Assembly: GCF_024763615.1 (NCBI RefSeq) | Contig: NC_077222.1 | Coordinates: 18,662,001 to 18,726,000 of the forward strand | Origin: Phlebotomus papatasi | Lineage: Eukaryota; Arthropoda; Insecta; Diptera; Psychodidae | Direction: 5' to 3' | Length of the DNA: 64,000 bases | Shown: positions 1 to 11,854 of the stretch, piece by piece | Numbering within the stretch: position 1 is the stretch's first letter | Layout of the letters: each line of letters starts with the position of its first letter | The notes under the pieces: generated by a model | What the model was told of the DNA's origin: nothing | Database searches by the model: none | Seen by the model: the letters and a program-made list of their open reading frames with translations, nothing else | Position numbers and translations under genes: made by a program

Positions 1-151
1 GTCAGTTACCTCTTCAGTTCTCTATTACATATTTATACATTTTAAATTTTAAAATTGGCGATTAAAATTTATAGATGAATTTGCAAAATATTAAGATAAT
101 CCGAAACATTAAACTGACAAGAATAAATTTTTAATTTTGGTATTCGAAATA

Positions 152-1215
152 GGGTAAAGGCTCATAATTTGGTCCAGTCTGCTTCTAAGCATCGATGCTC
201 CAAGTTTGAAGTGCAATATTTTCAATACTAATTGACTTTTTTTGTTACTCTCTTTTCAGAGGGATTGTTTAGAAACTTGGCAAGCTATTTATCATCTCAT
301 TTTTACTAAAATTAGTTTTAATACGTTTAAAAATGAATTGATATGTAGAGGTGAATTTGACTCTTATTTTGGACAACTTGGTTATTAATTTTTACAACTT
401 GGCTGTAAATTTGGACAGCTAATTCGCCTCAACTGGATGCCCATTGTTCTTCATTTCATGAACCAATCTTACCAAGTCTCTTCCTGTTCATGTGAGGGAA
501 CAGTAGAATGACATAAGAAGCCTGGAAACTTTCCATATTATTCATCAAAGTGAGTTGACTTCGGTACACCAAGTACGTGCGGATTCGCTCATTCCCTGGC
601 CTTTCCGAGAGCCTTTCAAGGCATTTCTCGCTACATCTCTTTCGTAGAGATGATGCTCCTTTGTTTCTCCAGGCATTTGTCCAACCTAATCATCACAAAA
701 GCTAAAACTTCACAAAATTTCGTGAGAAAAACACCTGTCCAAAATAAGAATCATCACCTCACTGGTGAATGTCCTAGAAAATTTCCCATTTTTCACACAA
801 AAAATCTAATTCACAAGGCAAATCTCACTTCGGGTCAAATGCACAAATCACCACAAACGTGAATCAACACAATATTCAATGAATATTCAATAATATCACT
901 TAAAAAAAGCGAAGAAACATTGTTAACTTCACCACAGCTAAATAAGACTGAAGTACACACGAAGTTCTGTCATATTTCTCGTAAGCAATTGCTCATACTG
1001 AATATTCAACAAAGCAATTTTAACTCAAACTATATTCAAAAATTAACGTATTTAGTGTTAAAATCTTCCAAAAAGAACAAATATTTATATAGAATTCATT
1101 ATTTATCAAATGTTGGAATAAAAATCCATAATTTTAATCAATTTATTTTTAGTGTCCAATTTTATCCTCAAAGTGTCTAAAATAAGAAACTGTACAAACT
1201 TGTGAGCCTTTACTC
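152..1215. mobile_element. TA-flanked inverted-repeat element with pogo-like remnant
   Basis: The ends are imperfect inverted repeats (left GGGTAAAGGCTCATAA, right TTGTGAGCCTTTACTC) with TA on both outer sides, as expected after a Tc1/mariner/pogo-type insertion. On the minus strand, 646-569 reads as a decayed helix-turn-helix segment containing RNALKGSRKGQGMSESA, which resembles the psq/CENP-B-N domain at the start of pogo/Tigger transposases. No intact transposase is present. Small reading frames at 650-862 and 920-1180 do not look coding. Confidence 0.6.
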
Positions 1216-1251
1216 TATTTCACAAATTATTAATTTATTAATCGTGTAATT

Positions 1252-1590
1252 AACACTAAACCTATCGACCGCTTTTGACTAGTCCTCGGCGAGTGGCCTT
1301 CAAATTTGAAGCCAATTTCTTACTTTCACATACAAATGCGTATGGGAATTTTTCTGCACTCGTGATCGTTATACTAAATATTTAAAAAGTGAGAAGTTTT
1401 TCCGTATTATAAGATACCTTTAAACAAAAATACTAAATTTTTGTTTAAATAAATTTTTTCCTTGGAGCACTGTGAGCTGAGTCCGAGATCAATTTAGGAA
1501 TTGGCTTCAAATAGCTCCATATAAAAAGGCCAACTCACCAGGCGCTTGGTTCTTGATCGTTTTTCCTTGCGCGCTCGGTCAAATGACAGA
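1252..1590 (+). repeat. Dispersed repeat, inverted partner at about 9.7-10.0 kb
   Basis: Motifs here (CCTATCGACCG, GCGAGTGGCCTTC, GGCTTCAAATAGCTCCATAT) recur in reverse order and orientation at about 9705-10015. There the copy lies inside a TA-flanked foldback element. Noncoding; family unknown. Confidence 0.5.
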
Positions 1591-1877
1591 TCGCGATAGG
1601 GTAGAATACTCAAAAAATTTTTCTTGCAAAAGAAGAAAAAATTAAAATTTAAATACTGAAAAATAAGTTACATACATATTTTAAGAAATTCATAAAGTTT
1701 GATAGCGACATTGTACCGTTTGTGTTAATTTTAAAAAGTTTTAAAATTAAAAGTTGTTTTAGTGTTAAACGGGTTAGTACTCAAATGCTACAAACTAGCA
1801 ATTTATTCAAGGTGGAATTAAATAGAGCATGGCGCTAAGCGACTACCCTATATTTATTTAATATTGTATTATTAATA

Positions 1878-2203
1878 CAGTAGACTCTCGCTAATTCGTA
1901 TCTTTTAAGATCGGGCTACTTTTTAATTCGGGTGGCAGATACATTTGAAAAAAGTTTGTTGACATTTTTCAAGTTTGACTATGATTATCGAATTAAGCAA
2001 ATTTGCCATGGTTTGACTTATGATGTGATTTTGCATTATTAAGAAGATTTAATGCAATTCACAATAAGTACGAGTATCTAAACTTAATATGAGTACACAG
2101 ATAAACAAAAGTTCGTTGTATTTCAAAGAGTTTGACGCCAGAATTTCTCTCTAATTCGGGTGACATTTCGTTCCCAAATGCCCCAATTTGAGAGAGTCTA
2201 CTG
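1878..2203. mobile_element. pogo/Tigger-like MITE
   Basis: A 326-bp element begins CAGTAGACTCTCGCTAATTC and ends AGAGAGTCTACTG, flanked by TA on both sides. CAGT ends, TA target sites and a first TIR section of this type are typical of pogo/Tigger derivatives. Relatives are at 31413-33252 and 55790-56024. No coding capacity. Confidence 0.7.
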
Positions 2204-2231
2204 TATTTGGCATTTATTCGACATATTACAT

Positions 2232-2481
2232 CACTGAGAGAAATCCGAAAAAGTTAAAATAACATTCCGGAAATGTTCATTTTACCCTGCTGTATTGATA
2301 CGAAATGGTGTAAATATTACACTTTTTATGTGTATTGGGGGTTAAAGTTATCCTTTTTCATGTTAATTTTACCCTTAAAAAGGTATAATTTTAACATTAA
2401 AAAATGTTGATATATTTTTACATCTAAAAAGTGTTAAAGTTATGAGGAAAAAAAGTTACTCGGACCCTTTTTTTCTCAGTG
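2232..2481. mobile_element. CACTGAGAGAAA MITE, copy 1
   Basis: A 250-bp element with ends CACTGAGAGAAATCCG and TTTTTCTCAGTG. Its interior is self-complementary (ATTTTACCC/GGGTAAAG-type blocks), so the whole element can fold back. Close copies are at 3795, 4155 (inverted) and 11384 (inverted), with a truncated one near 18950. I could not identify a clear target-site duplication, so the superfamily stays open. Confidence 0.7.
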
Positions 2482-3794
2482 ATTAAACTTTCAGTCCATG
2501 AATTTAATGGAAACAGCCATGTGGTATCAGTTACCATTATCGAAAGCAAATATCCATAATAGGATTGTGATTTTATCGTGAAAGTTTACAATAAAAACAT
2601 AATAGGATTAAGATATTATGCTAAAAGATATTGTAATACTAATAAAATAAAATTACAATTGAAAAATCGAATGCTCGAAATTTATTTATTTTATTGATTC
2701 TCTGCAAAATTGTTTTTGTGCAATTACTTTGGAACGATGTTTTATTAAAAACAAACTTTCAAATAAATTTTAAGCATTTTGAAGTCTTTATAAGTTCTTA
2801 ACCCCTTGGTAGTGCTTTCTTTTGGGTGAGAAAAATTGCGATAAGCGCTCGAAATATGATTTATTTCACCATTTCGTCACTTTTCCCACCAAATAACCCA
2901 AAGATTCTCATGGTATTGTCTCTTGTGGTTATTTTGCGCGGAAATTGGAAGTCATCTCGAGTGGATTATTTTTCCTGTGCCATCTGTATTGTGTTAACTT
3001 GTGGTTTCTATGGAGAGCTTCTTTTAGTAACCCATAAAAGAAGCTCTTGAGGTGAAATCACAGGGAAAAAAAAGAAGAGAATTGATATTTAGTGGAAAAA
3101 TATCAGGGAAGTATGTCGAAGTGATTGACTTTCTGGAGACGCACACACAAGATTAATTTCTCATTAGAGACTTGACTGGTAAAAACAATAAACATTGACT
3201 GTCTTTGAGGTCTTTCTGATGAGTTTCCACAACAAATCATCGTCTTTGCCGTTATGTGGACTGAAAGAAGACGCACTTATGAGAGTCTTTTTGTGTCATA
3301 TTTTAATTATAGTTATGCTATCTGTCGTTTTGCGCCGTGACCATTGATTTAGTGCAACAATGAGGAATTTCTCAAGACTTTCCACAATTATTACGAAATG
3401 ATTTTGTGGGTGATTCAGCCACAAGGGACTTTGTACACTTGCAATGTTGGAAAAAACATTGATGAATAAGGTGATTTTTATGAAGGGAAAAAAAGCAGTG
3501 CATCTTGAGTGTTTCTTAATGACATTGTGTCTTATAAAATTATTTACTGAATACAGCGACCGACAGATCTAACGATACGCCATTAATATACAGTTTTATT
3601 TACTTCCGGAAGTGTTGCAATTCCCTTTTTTCTGCTTCATTTGCGTGTGTGGTTGCGATTAAATTGCTCAAGAGCTTTTTCTAAGCTGTTACTCTTGTTT
3701 AGTATGAGTTTAAAGACCATGTCGTTAAGTAAGAATACAAACAAGCTTCGTTTGGTTATAGGCAATATTTTAAATAATGCCGCTGAAGTTACAA
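2482..3794. other. Unannotated stretch
   Basis: AT-rich DNA between two MITE copies. The 74-codon frame at 2826-3050 has no recognisable domain or coding bias. The sequence from 3040 to 3520 looks non-repetitive. Nothing else is visible here. Confidence 0.4.
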
Positions 3795-4046
3795 CACTGA
3801 GAGAAATCCGAAAAAGTTAAAATAACATTCCGGAAATGTTTATTTTACTCTGCAGTATTGATCCGAAATCGGTGTAAATATTATACTTTTCAGGTGGATT
3901 AGGGGTTAAAGTTACCCTTTTTAATATTAATTTTACCCTTGAAAAGATGTAAAATTAACATTAAAAAATGTTGATATATTTTTACACCTAGAAAGTGTTA
4001 AAGTTATGTGAAAAAATGTTAATCGCACTCTATTTTTTTCTCAGTG
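3795..4046. mobile_element. CACTGAGAGAAA MITE, copy 2
   Basis: Same family and orientation as the copy at 2232, about 252 bp, with slight divergence (for example TGAAAAGATG in the middle). It lies 108 bp from an inverted copy at 4155, so the pair could form a larger hairpin. Confidence 0.7.
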
Positions 4047-4154
4047 TGTAGTCTAACTATGGCCAGAAATCAAGCTTTGCATCCACCGCCGTGTCAGTGT
4101 AAGAAAATATCCTCCAGATCAATAAAAATATAGAAAATCTCCTTTATATAGGTT

Positions 4155-4408
4155 CACTGAGAAAAAAAATGGGGATGCGATTGACTTTTTTTCTCATAAC
4201 TTTAATACTTTTTAGGTGTAAAAATATATCAACATGTTTTAATATTAATTTTACATTTTTTCAAGGGTAAAATTAATATTAAAAAGGGTAATTTTAACCC
4301 CTAATACACCTGAAAAGGGTAATATTTACACTGATTTTGGATCAATACTGCAGGGTAAAATTAACATTTCCGGAATGTTATTTTAACTTTTTCGGATTTC
4401 TCTCAGTG
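4155..4408. mobile_element. CACTGAGAGAAA MITE, copy 3 (inverted)
   Basis: Opposite orientation to the copies at 2232 and 3795: it begins CACTGAGAAAAAAAAT and ends CGGATTTCTCTCAGTG. About 254 bp, noncoding. Confidence 0.7.
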
Positions 4409-4689
4409 CATATCCGATATTTTGTGCCTCCCACATTGTAAAAACAGAAGCTATAAGAAATAATAAGTAATAAAATATATGTTCAGTTGATGATAATAGG
4501 TCAATAATTATAAACTCAATAAAGCAAAACATGGAATTTTGACTCGATACTTCTGCGGCTTTATTTTTCCTTGCCAATAATTTCTAAAATAATTTTGAAA
4601 ATAAATAGGAAGAGATGGTGTCATCGTGAGCTGTGGGGATACATTTATAAACGATTTTTTCGCATATTTCTAAAGCTGGGCTTTACAAT

Positions 4690-5330
4690 TATTTTATTTA
4701 GGGTAAATCAAGATAATTCAAAACCTTCTCCAAATGGAACTTTTTCGCTACTCTAAATGGAAACGTGACTGTCTTCATGATAAATACAGTACTAGATTAC
4801 TATTTTTATATATTTTCTACACCACAGTTTCATTATTTAGTTAATTTTGCTCCAAATAAAGCGAAAATCCATTCATATTCACAAATATTAATTTATAAAT
4901 TTCTCAGAAAAATTAAAAGTGTACCTTTTCGCCATCGAATTTTTTATCGATCGACTATGTTTTAAATGAAAAACACAATTGGGTGATTGTCCTTTGTTAG
5001 TTTGTTTTTTTATAGGTATGTAACATTTCTGGCAAAACTATGTGAAATTCAGTGTTACTCTTTATTGCTAACGGTACGTGAAGTTTTCAAATGAAATAAT
5101 TACCTATTTCGTGAACCAAAAAGGTTTTTCTGAAATTTCTGCAAATGCTTTAATAGGAAACCCCAGAAATATAATTTTTTGGAGATTTTCTTATTGTTTT
5201 AAATGGAAAAATATGAAAGAAAATTTTATTGGTGTCTCATCAAAAATGTTCTCTAAAATTTCAATAAAATAATTTTAACTAAATTATATTTTAAATTGAC
5301 TGGATTTTATGTTCAAAAAAATATTTAGAA
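4690..5330. repeat. Dispersed repeat shared with 51.86-52.06 kb
   Basis: The block around TTTTTCGCTACTC, ATAAATACAGTACTA and GCTCCAAATAAAGCGAAAATC is repeated near 51860-52060. Frames of 61-66 codons here are not supported as genes. Confidence 0.5.
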
Positions 5331-7217
5331 GGAAAACACTATTTTCCCCTATTTTTTTAACAATTATTGTAATTAATTACAAAAGCTACTTTGCAAAAAC
5401 AGACAATTCCGTAAAATTAAATAAGCCACAATTCTTCTAGAACCAAGACTCAATATGACCAAATAAATTCTAAGTAGAATCAACACAAGGCCCCTTTTCG
5501 ACCCAAACACAAACTATAAATTTCAGATAATGTGTCAGAAAAGGTTCTTATGCTAGTAATTAGAGATTAAGCTTGTGTTCATAATTAACGACACAGTCTC
5601 ATACGACTTTTAAGGGAATTAAATTAGAGATAAATTACCAAAGACATCTTCATTAACCTTAAGTTAATTTTATCTATATTCGTCTTATCTAATATCTCAT
5701 TGTGCCGTCTTCTCATTCAACTCTGTGTTGAAATGGCAATTCATTTCTCAATTAAATCACCAAACCAATTAAGACACTGAGTCAGACAAGAAGCTAAATG
5801 GCTCCATTTTTCATTCCGGGCAAATTGGACAATTGTATGGGATTGCTTTTTTTTCTTGGTGAATCAACCACCAATAAATCTCTCCTGGATGTCGCTCAGA
5901 AGGTAAAATAATTACTTGACTGTCTAACAAGGAGATAATTAGCGAAATGTTACCAGAGAGCACCTTCAAGGGATGCCTGTGCACAGTGATTGTCCATTTA
6001 ATGTTAAAGACAAATTTTCCCTTAATTAATTTTCCTCAAACTCCAATGCTATGCCCATGAAAAATAAAAGAACTGCGACTCTGTGGGAATCTTCATCGAA
6101 AATTTATCACCTGGCTCTCTACCTCAAAATCTCATGAAAATGCAATAACATACTAATCCAACCTCTTTAATCGTGGCTCATTTCGTATCTTTTAATCTCG
6201 ATGTAAACCTTGAAAAAATTAGCATTCAGACAAATTATTCAGCCATCCACACCCGGCCACAAAGTAGCCAAAAAAAAATCTCACTGATAAATCACCTCAA
6301 AAACCACTTGAAAAAAAGGTCAGGGAGCGAATGGTGTTTTTCATGTGTGTCCTTTGTCCCTAGCTTTCCCACGGACCGTCGCAGGGATTAATAAATATCC
6401 TCCACACCCTCGATAGCTCACGTTCTATGACCCACACCATCTGGACCATTAACTACCTCTCAGTCTTCTCATGTTACGAAATCCACCAATATGTGGTTTT
6501 TGATGTACGGAAGCTGCCTCCGAGATTCCATTCCCTGATATTTCACTTTGTACAACCTTTTTGGGAGATGAGAAATATCAATTAACTTCTCTGCTCCTTC
6601 CCCAATCTCTTCCCTGTACCCTTCTTCATGAACTTGACTCTAATTTATGGCATATCTCGGCGGAAAGAGACTCCCAGAAACCCAGTGATGGTGTAAGAAA
6701 CAGGTTCTTGATGGCAAAAGCTAAAATTTCTCAGATTTTTGATCACATTCGCTTTCAAGTTATGTGAGCGTGTGACTCATGATCGCGCTTTTCAACTGAG
6801 AAGTTGATGGACTTTGAGGTGCAGCCCAGGAGTGGGAGTCGTAGGGGCTGGGAATCACTGCTAGTGCAATAATTTATATAGAAGGTAAATGTTTTATTGC
6901 ACAGAATCTCGGACTTAAACAACTAAGCGAAATTACAACTGTTAGATAAACGAAATATCTCGAGATATTACTGAAGGATTTAGTATACTGGCACTGGACG
7001 CCAACTATTAATATAAAAAAAAATTGTAGAGTTAAATATTCTCAGCAAAGTTTAAACCAAGAAGTTGTGAACTATCTTGGCAATTTAATAGTGATTTACA
7101 TCTGCGTTATTTATTGAGAAAAGTTACTGATTAAATCAGGGGCCCATCAAGCCTAATAAAATGTGAAGCTATTTTTCATATTTCCTTCCAAAAATGTTGC
7201 AGATATTGCACCGCGAC
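5331..7217. other. Mostly non-repetitive noncoding stretch
   Basis: Sequence complexity is higher here than in the flanks, with GC-richer patches at about 5930-6060 and 6300-6700. I see no splice-linked coding exon and no repeat match inside the window. Frames at 6173-6391 and 6561-6767 show no known motif. It may hold regulatory DNA. Confidence 0.35.
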
Positions 7218-7221
7218 TTAA

Positions 7222-7739
7222 CCCTTTAAGGACAATTGGAACACCGGTGTCCCATAAAGAAAATAATTTTTCCAGACTACCTAAAGTTATTTTTTTTCTT
7301 ATGTCTGTACATAATTGTAAAGTAGAGGGTTAAAGGAACCTAGAATATTTTTTGGAAGTCTTTAGCTATGTGCTATGTAATAAATATTAAAGCTCAAAAA
7401 TTGCGAATTTTTAAATTCTCAAATTCATAATTGATTTTATTTATTTTTTATACTTACAATTTTTTTTAAACAAAACCCTTCTGGTAATAAAAACTACAAT
7501 ACTCATACGTAATATTTTTCATTAAAGCGAAAAATATTATTCATTGGTATTGTCAGAAAAATTACTTCAATTTTTGGGCTATTTTTGTCCCTATCGTTCA
7601 TAGAAGCACAAAATACACCGAATCAGACTCTATTGGACTTTCCAAGTTTAGAAGTAAGACCTATATCATTGATTATGTTTCTCAGTTTAATTTTTATTGT
7701 TGATTTTCAGTCCGTGAAAAGTGTCTCGTCGTTAAAGGG
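7222..7739. mobile_element. piggyBac-like MITE (TTAA target)
   Basis: A 518-bp element begins CCCTTTAAGGAC, ends GTCGTTAAAGGG, and is bounded on each side by TTAA (7218-7221 and 7740-7743). TTAA duplication with CCC-type ends is the hallmark of piggyBac-superfamily elements. There is no transposase frame, so it is non-autonomous. Confidence 0.65.
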
Positions 7740-7959
7740 TTAAACAAATTTACTCGTAGTTTTTGTATTATTTCGGCGAACATTATAAAATATGTATTTT
7801 TAGATAGCAATTCTCTCTAGGAAAAACTTGTCAGTAGTCTTCAGTGCCTCTATGCAGAAACGTATGAAAATATTAAATGTCGAGAGGCCCCTGCATTAAA
7901 ATCAGTATTTTATTGACCATTCCGATTTCTATGCTGACCAAAATTACTTATATTGGCTA

Positions 7960-8337
7960 CACTCAGTCCCAGGATTATGCACATTTTCGGGACCGAAAAA
8001 AACGCGCTAAATGGCTTTATGCATCGAGAAAATTTGCATACCCGCAGGCGATTTCTTTTGAATGAATCGTCCGTAGAACGAATTTCGGACGAAGTAAAAG
8101 TAGTCATGGACAGAGTTGTTCAATAAATTGTTAGAATATTTAAGATTTTTACTTTTAATAAGAGAAATTAAAGTTTTATAGTGAAAAATAAGCATAGTGT
8201 CTTCAAAACTCAAGCGTCACAAAATGGCATTTAGGTGTATTTCAAAAATGATTTCATAAATTTACTCCCAAAAGTAGGCAAACTTGTATGATTGTATGTG
8301 CATAATCTCATTAGGCGCATAATGCCGGGACTGAGTG
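7960..8337. mobile_element. TA-flanked foldback MITE (CACTCAGTCCC ends)
   Basis: A 378-bp element. Left end CACTCAGTCCCAGGATTATG and right end GCATAATGCCGGGACTGAGTG are inverted repeats, and TA flanks both ends. The overlapping 60-68-codon frames on both strands follow from the inverted structure and are not genes. Confidence 0.65.
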
Positions 8338-8499
8338 TATAGGATTTTTAAGACTCGAAACTCCTATAACTTTTGGAATAATTAACTTTACGGTATAATA
8401 TTTACAGGGAAGGTATAGAGGATCAAGGAGGATCCGAAGAATGAAAAAACGAATTTTGCAAAAAATCGAGTTATTCGACTTATATTCTGACAAGCCGAC

Positions 8500-8770
8500 A
8501 TTATGATTCGCTTTATTACGGGCTCCCGTGAATTTAAAAATTCCTAGATGACATATTTTCATAGGAAATTTATTCCTCCACACCACACACAGAATTTATT
8601 CTCGCCGTGAGACATCAGAAATTGCTTCGGTTTTTGTTACTTTTTGCCCCATACCTTTTATTACTTTTTACCCCAAAGTGATCATTTTTAATAAAAGGAT
8701 TTCCGGAGAAAAGAATCTTAGTAAAATGCTAAAACAAATATTGGCTTTGTATTCAAAGGATGGTAACACC
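8500..8770. repeat. Repeat fragment related to the 16.1-16.45 kb element
   Basis: GATGACATATTTTCATAGG, GCCGTGAGACATCAGAAATT and ACTTTTTGCCCCATACC recur with small changes at 16130-16450, inside a complete foldback element. This is likely a truncated relative. Confidence 0.5.
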
Positions 8771-9068
8771 CTTCTTCACATCTGAATAGACCAAATCTCA
8801 AGATAACGATTGATAAAAATAAAGACCGGTTTCTTTGTGGTAATGATATCGCCACAGTAAGATTTCATGAAGAAGTAGAAGAAGAATTACTCGATGAACA
8901 AAATAACTTAATCTCTAATAAATTGAAGATCAAAAACACAACTTTAGTTATCTTTTTCACTATTCTTTACTAATACTTTACTATTTTTTTTTTTATTTTT
9001 TAATCGAAATGTTGAAATATCAGAGTTAAAGAATAAATCTACTCTGCAAAAATTTAATTGGTTGATTA

Positions 9069-9297
9069 GGGTAAAGTGGTAAAAGTTGGACCATGGTACA
9101 AGTTGGACAGGGTTTTTTTCTTGATAAGTTTAGTACTGCATTTTTACTTGTATATTTTTAATGTTTTAGTTTTATAATTTGTTTCCTTGTGCTTAAAAAA
9201 AATTAGTACTGTATTTATCAAGAAAAAAACCCTGTCCAACTTGTACCGGCGAATTGTCCAACTTGTAACACTATGTCCAACTTATATCACTTTACCC
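9069..9297. mobile_element. TA-flanked foldback MITE
   Basis: A 229-bp element whose arms are near-perfect inverted repeats: GGGTAAAGTGGTAAAAGTTG at left and the complement of the same type at right. An inner arm pair, ACAGGGTTTTTTTCTTGAT and its complement, extends the foldback. TA flanks both ends. Confidence 0.75.
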
Positions 9298-9473
9298 TAC
9301 TTTGCCACTGGTTCGGAACCAAAAGTTTAATTGAGTGTTTAATGCTATGGTGGTATTTTTGGAAGAAGTTGAACACATAATATTTATGCAACTTCTTTCA
9401 ATATTTTATGTCACTGATTTTGTTTAAAGGGTAATATTTTATAATTGCTATAATAAAGGAAGAATTTAGAGTA

Positions 9474-10051
9474 CAGTAGAGCCTCGCTATAGTCCATATT
9501 TTGTTCCAGATTTAACACTTGGGTCGCACTATAGTGCATGTCATTTTTTAAAATTATCAACGACTTTTAGTATTGAAATCGCTCGACGGCTTCCATTTTC
9601 TTTGCGATTGTGGTACTTGTCCTCGCTCTCTTCATTATGGATCACAATTATGACAACATTGCATGGCGCGTACTGAAAAAACATAACCCTAACCCCTGTC
9701 TAAAGGTTTTTTTTTATATGGAGCTATTTGAAGCCAACTCATAAATTGCTTCCAAACTCAGCTTACACTTCGAGTTAAGAAAAACTTTTTGGATGGAAAT
9801 ATAGAATATTTATCCCTCTTTACAAGGCACAGAGTCCTGTGTACAAGGCACACTTCAATTGTGACATATATCATGTAACGGTCATGAGTGCAGAAAAATT
9901 TCCATACGAATCTGTATGTGAATGTGAGAAAGTGGCTTCAACTTTGAAAGCCACTTGCCAGGGTCATAACCTAACTTAAAATCAGTGTTTTGAAATCAAC
10001 GGTCGATAAATTGTGGACTATAGAGCGATGGCCTATAGCGGGGTTCTACTG
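9474..10051. mobile_element. CAGTAGAGCCTCGCTATAG foldback element
   Basis: A 578-bp element with ends CAGTAGAGCCTCGCTATAG and CTATAGCGGGGTTCTACTG, flanked by TA. It is a pogo/Tigger-like MITE related in design to the one at 1878. Its interior carries an inverted copy of the repeat at 1252-1590. Confidence 0.65.
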
Positions 10052-10439
10052 TAGTAAAGGTTGGAGATCTTTTTCTTTGAAATATTATTATTATTTTAAA
10101 CTTTTTTGGAGTTGAGTTGAATGGGTAGATTAAGGGACTCAAAAGAGGCCTAGGTGTCTCATCACCCACTAACTCACGTAATTTGCAATTTCTTTGTATA
10201 TCTAAACATAATTGCGGTAATATGGATTGTAATTTCTTGACATTCTATTTTATTAATTTTTGTATTAATCCTTTAAGCTGTTCTAGAATATTTTTAAATA
10301 TTTTTTTATTCTTGGTGTTATTAACCCTCTGGAGTTCAGAAACATTCAAAAAATTAATAATTATCTTGGTTTATTAGTAAGTTTATAGCCATCGGAAGCA
10401 ATTAAATCTTTAATGATTAATATAAATGTAATTTTTGCT

Positions 10440-11290
10440 GAAGTCGTTATAAGAACATTAATCATGAAAGTGATGATACTCTTAGGGTCTGAGACCCTGG
10501 GAGACCCTTCGGCTCACAGTGGGAAGATGGTGTGAAGAAATGACAGAAAACGTTCAAAAATGCATCATATGGATGGTGATGGCACAAATTTATGCCCTTC
10601 CCGTGAATGCGATCTTGCTCAACCATCATGCAGGTGTAAATGACCTCCGGGCTGTGGTCTTTTATTTGTTCACGAGCACCCAGGAGCCCCACAATCGTCC
10701 AAGAGATGCTGGACAAGAGAGAAAGAGAGAAAATTCTATGGCATTCTCGCGGGGGAAAATTATGAGATTCCACCATGGAAATCACTCAAGTCGTCAAGAA
10801 GCGTTTATTTCTTTTTTGTCCATCGCGTGCCTCTCTCGCGCTTTCGTACCGCACAGAGGGCAAATGTGGTCCAACAAGCATTTTTTTTTTTCAAGAAGTC
10901 ATTGTTCGCTGTGGATTGTGTGAACTTCAGTTCCGCCGAAAATACATCATCCAGTCAGATAACAATTCTTCAGCAATTCTCTGATTTCTCGTCTTATTCT
11001 TTTATTTTTCGAGTTTCTTGGTATCTTTTAGGGAACAATATGAGGAAGATATAAGGCCCCCCTTTGAGATCATTCCAAGAGTTTGTGTATGTGACCTCCT
11101 CGACATGAGATTTATGAAAGATCTCATCACACACTTTCCAATGCTCAATGACTGCTCAAGCTCAAATAGGATGACTCTTTAGACAAGATTACGTTAAAGT
11201 GTTTTGCTTTTCTCTCCTGCCAATTATGTTGGAACGGGTTTTACATATTACATATAAAGTTGGATGATCTTACGATCGCGTCATTTAGAG
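10440..11290. other. GC-richer, non-repetitive island of unknown role
   Basis: This stretch is clearly less AT-rich than its flanks. It starts with the palindrome-like GGGTCTGAGACCCTGGGAG at about 10485 and has long open frames on both strands (10519-10923 plus, 10462-10785 minus). Neither frame has a recognisable domain, and I see no matching splice sites. It may be a conserved noncoding or UTR segment of an unseen gene. Confidence 0.3.
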
Positions 11291-11383
11291 ATCAATAAAA
11301 TAAAAAATCTTCAATTTTATCTTTTGGAAATATTCCTTTTCTTCGAAATTTACACCCAGCAAAAATAGGGTCAATGTTTTCAA

Positions 11384-11636
11384 CACTAAGAAAAAAAAGA
11401 GGCTGCGATTAACTTTTTTCGTCATAACTTTAACACTTTTTGGGTGTAGAAATATATCAACATTTTTTAATGTTAATTTTACACCTCTTGAGGATAAAAT
11501 CAACATAAAAGAAGAGTAACTTTAACCCATAATACACCTAAAAAGCATAATATTTACACCGATTTCGGATCAATAATGCAGGGTAAAATAAACATTTCCG
11601 GAATGTTATTTTAACTTTTTCGGATTTCTTTCAGTG
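11384..11636. mobile_element. CACTGAGAGAAA MITE, copy 4 (inverted)
   Basis: A 253-bp copy with ends CACTAAGAAAAAAAA and CGGATTTCTTTCAGTG, in the same orientation as the copy at 4155. The end sequences have drifted, which suggests an older insertion. Confidence 0.65.
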
Positions 11637-11854
11637 AATGTTTTACCGGTTTTACCCCCCGCTACGAAAATAGTTATTAAATCTAAACCAAAAATAAATT
11701 ATTCCTAGAATTTCTGATTCAGATTTAAAAATATTGTAGGTAATATTCTACGTAATTGTTTGTATATTTTTGAAATTGAAATAGAAAATTGAATTTTCCT
11801 TTGCGAAATCGAAATCTGTAAAATTCGGAAAATGTCTTGTGTCAATTTACAATC

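Noticed and set aside
10519..10923. 134-codon frame as a gene
   Set aside because: No domain, no splice context, and an equally open frame runs on the other strand.
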